Positions 13,425 to 13,696 of a stretch of 13,696 nucleotides of DNA are shown piece by piece. Both the position numbers and the translations under genes were made by a program. The stretch is from Rickettsiales bacterium. Lineage in GTDB: Bacteria; Pseudomonadota; Alphaproteobacteria; Rickettsiales; UBA3002. The notes under the pieces were generated by a model that searched no databases, was not told the origin of the DNA, and saw only the letters and a program-made list of their open reading frames with translations. How positions within the stretch are numbered: the first letter of the stretch is position 1; every line of letters starts with the position of its first letter. The stretch covers positions 1 through 13,696 of the forward strand of contig JAIXZB010000012.1 in assembly GCA_027489915.1 (NCBI GenBank). The letters run 5' to 3'.

Positions 13425-13696
13425 CTATTCTCTAGGGACATCAATTGGTTTGCGAATAAAGCTGTTACGGTAAGTCGGATAATCCATTGTTGCCCTGAAC
13501 TCCATGACACCTTGTGGCATGACATATAAAGGAATCCCCCAGTTTTGGGTTGAGGTTGATCCTGGCGCGAATTCAGTCATTTTTTCGCCGTCCATAGTAT
13601 CTATCCAGCCGCCATTTGGGTAAGTGAAGTTATTGCTATTTGCAGCTATAGATGCAGGTGGAGCAATCCACATATACTGGTTGTCCTGTGTTATGA
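13425..13696 (-). CDS. Unidentified protein, C-terminal part; runs off the right edge
   Basis: The minus-strand frame ending at 13425 is open to the window edge: codons before the methionine at 13673 continue as ITQDNQY without a stop, so this is the C-terminal 90 or so residues of a longer protein rather than a small gene. The visible part (APPASIAANSNNFTYPNGGWIDTMDGEKMTEFAPGSTSTQNWGIPLYVMPQGVMEFRATMDYPTYRNSFIRKPIDVPRE) is rich in Pro, Asn, Thr and aromatic residues, with no cysteine and no membrane segment, more like an exported or surface protein than an enzyme core. I do not recognise the family. It converges with murU, seven bases between stops, with no clear terminator. Confidence 0.65.
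   Translation of the reverse strand, partial: ITQDNQYMWIAPPASIAANSNNFTYPNGGWIDTMDGEKMTEFAPGSTSTQNWGIPLYVMPQGVMEFRATMDYPTYRNSFIRKPIDVPRE

Overview
The window looks like a chromosomal flagellar and chemotaxis locus of an alphaproteobacterium with moderate GC content. Three things point to that class. The minus-strand order flgB-flgC-fliE-fliQ-fliR-flhB is followed by the N-terminus of a two-membrane-segment protein at the position where many alphaproteobacteria carry the kinase gene cckA. A perfect CtrA-type box (TTAA-N7-TTAA) lies between cheY and iscX. The set tsaE-amgK-murU is also a typical alphaproteobacterial grouping. I cannot place the organism below class. No RNA gene, CRISPR array, insertion sequence or integrase was seen, and no gene-free stretch exceeds about 200 bases, so this reads as core genome.

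Layout: (1) 1-200, minus strand: N-terminal fragment of a probable CckA-like histidine kinase. (2) 269-3704, minus strand: basal-body and export operon flgB, flgC, fliE, fliQ, fliR, flhB, read from a near-perfect sigma-54 (-24/-12) promoter at 3731-3746. (3) 3905-6171, plus strand: a divergent, tightly packed operon of csrA, an orphan FlhB C-terminal-domain protein (FlhX/YlqH-like), a small helical FliT/FlgN-like candidate chaperone, fliO, fliP and a 96-residue membrane protein of unknown function. (4) 6174-10859, minus strand: cheY, cheZ and a 1225-residue exported repeat protein that I cannot assign to a described family. (5) 10969-13417, plus strand: iscX, tsaE, amgK and murU, all translationally overlapping: iron-sulfur assembly, tRNA t6A synthesis and recycling of cell-wall sugars. 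(6) 13425-13696, minus strand: the C-terminal part of an unidentified protein that runs off the window.

How the genes fit together: the flgB operon supplies the proximal rod and most of the export gate (FliQ, FliR, FlhB), while the divergent operon supplies FliO and FliP, a second copy of the FlhB cytoplasmic fold, a possible export chaperone and the RNA-binding regulator CsrA. CheY and CheZ form the motor-switch signal and its phosphatase. The possible CckA fragment and the CtrA-type box suggest that chemotaxis is tied to the CckA-CtrA pathway, while the early flagellar structure is under sigma-54 control. The least explained parts are the large periplasmic repeat protein after cheZ (with a slippage-prone C8 tract), the small membrane protein after fliP, and the FlhX/chaperone pair between csrA and fliO.
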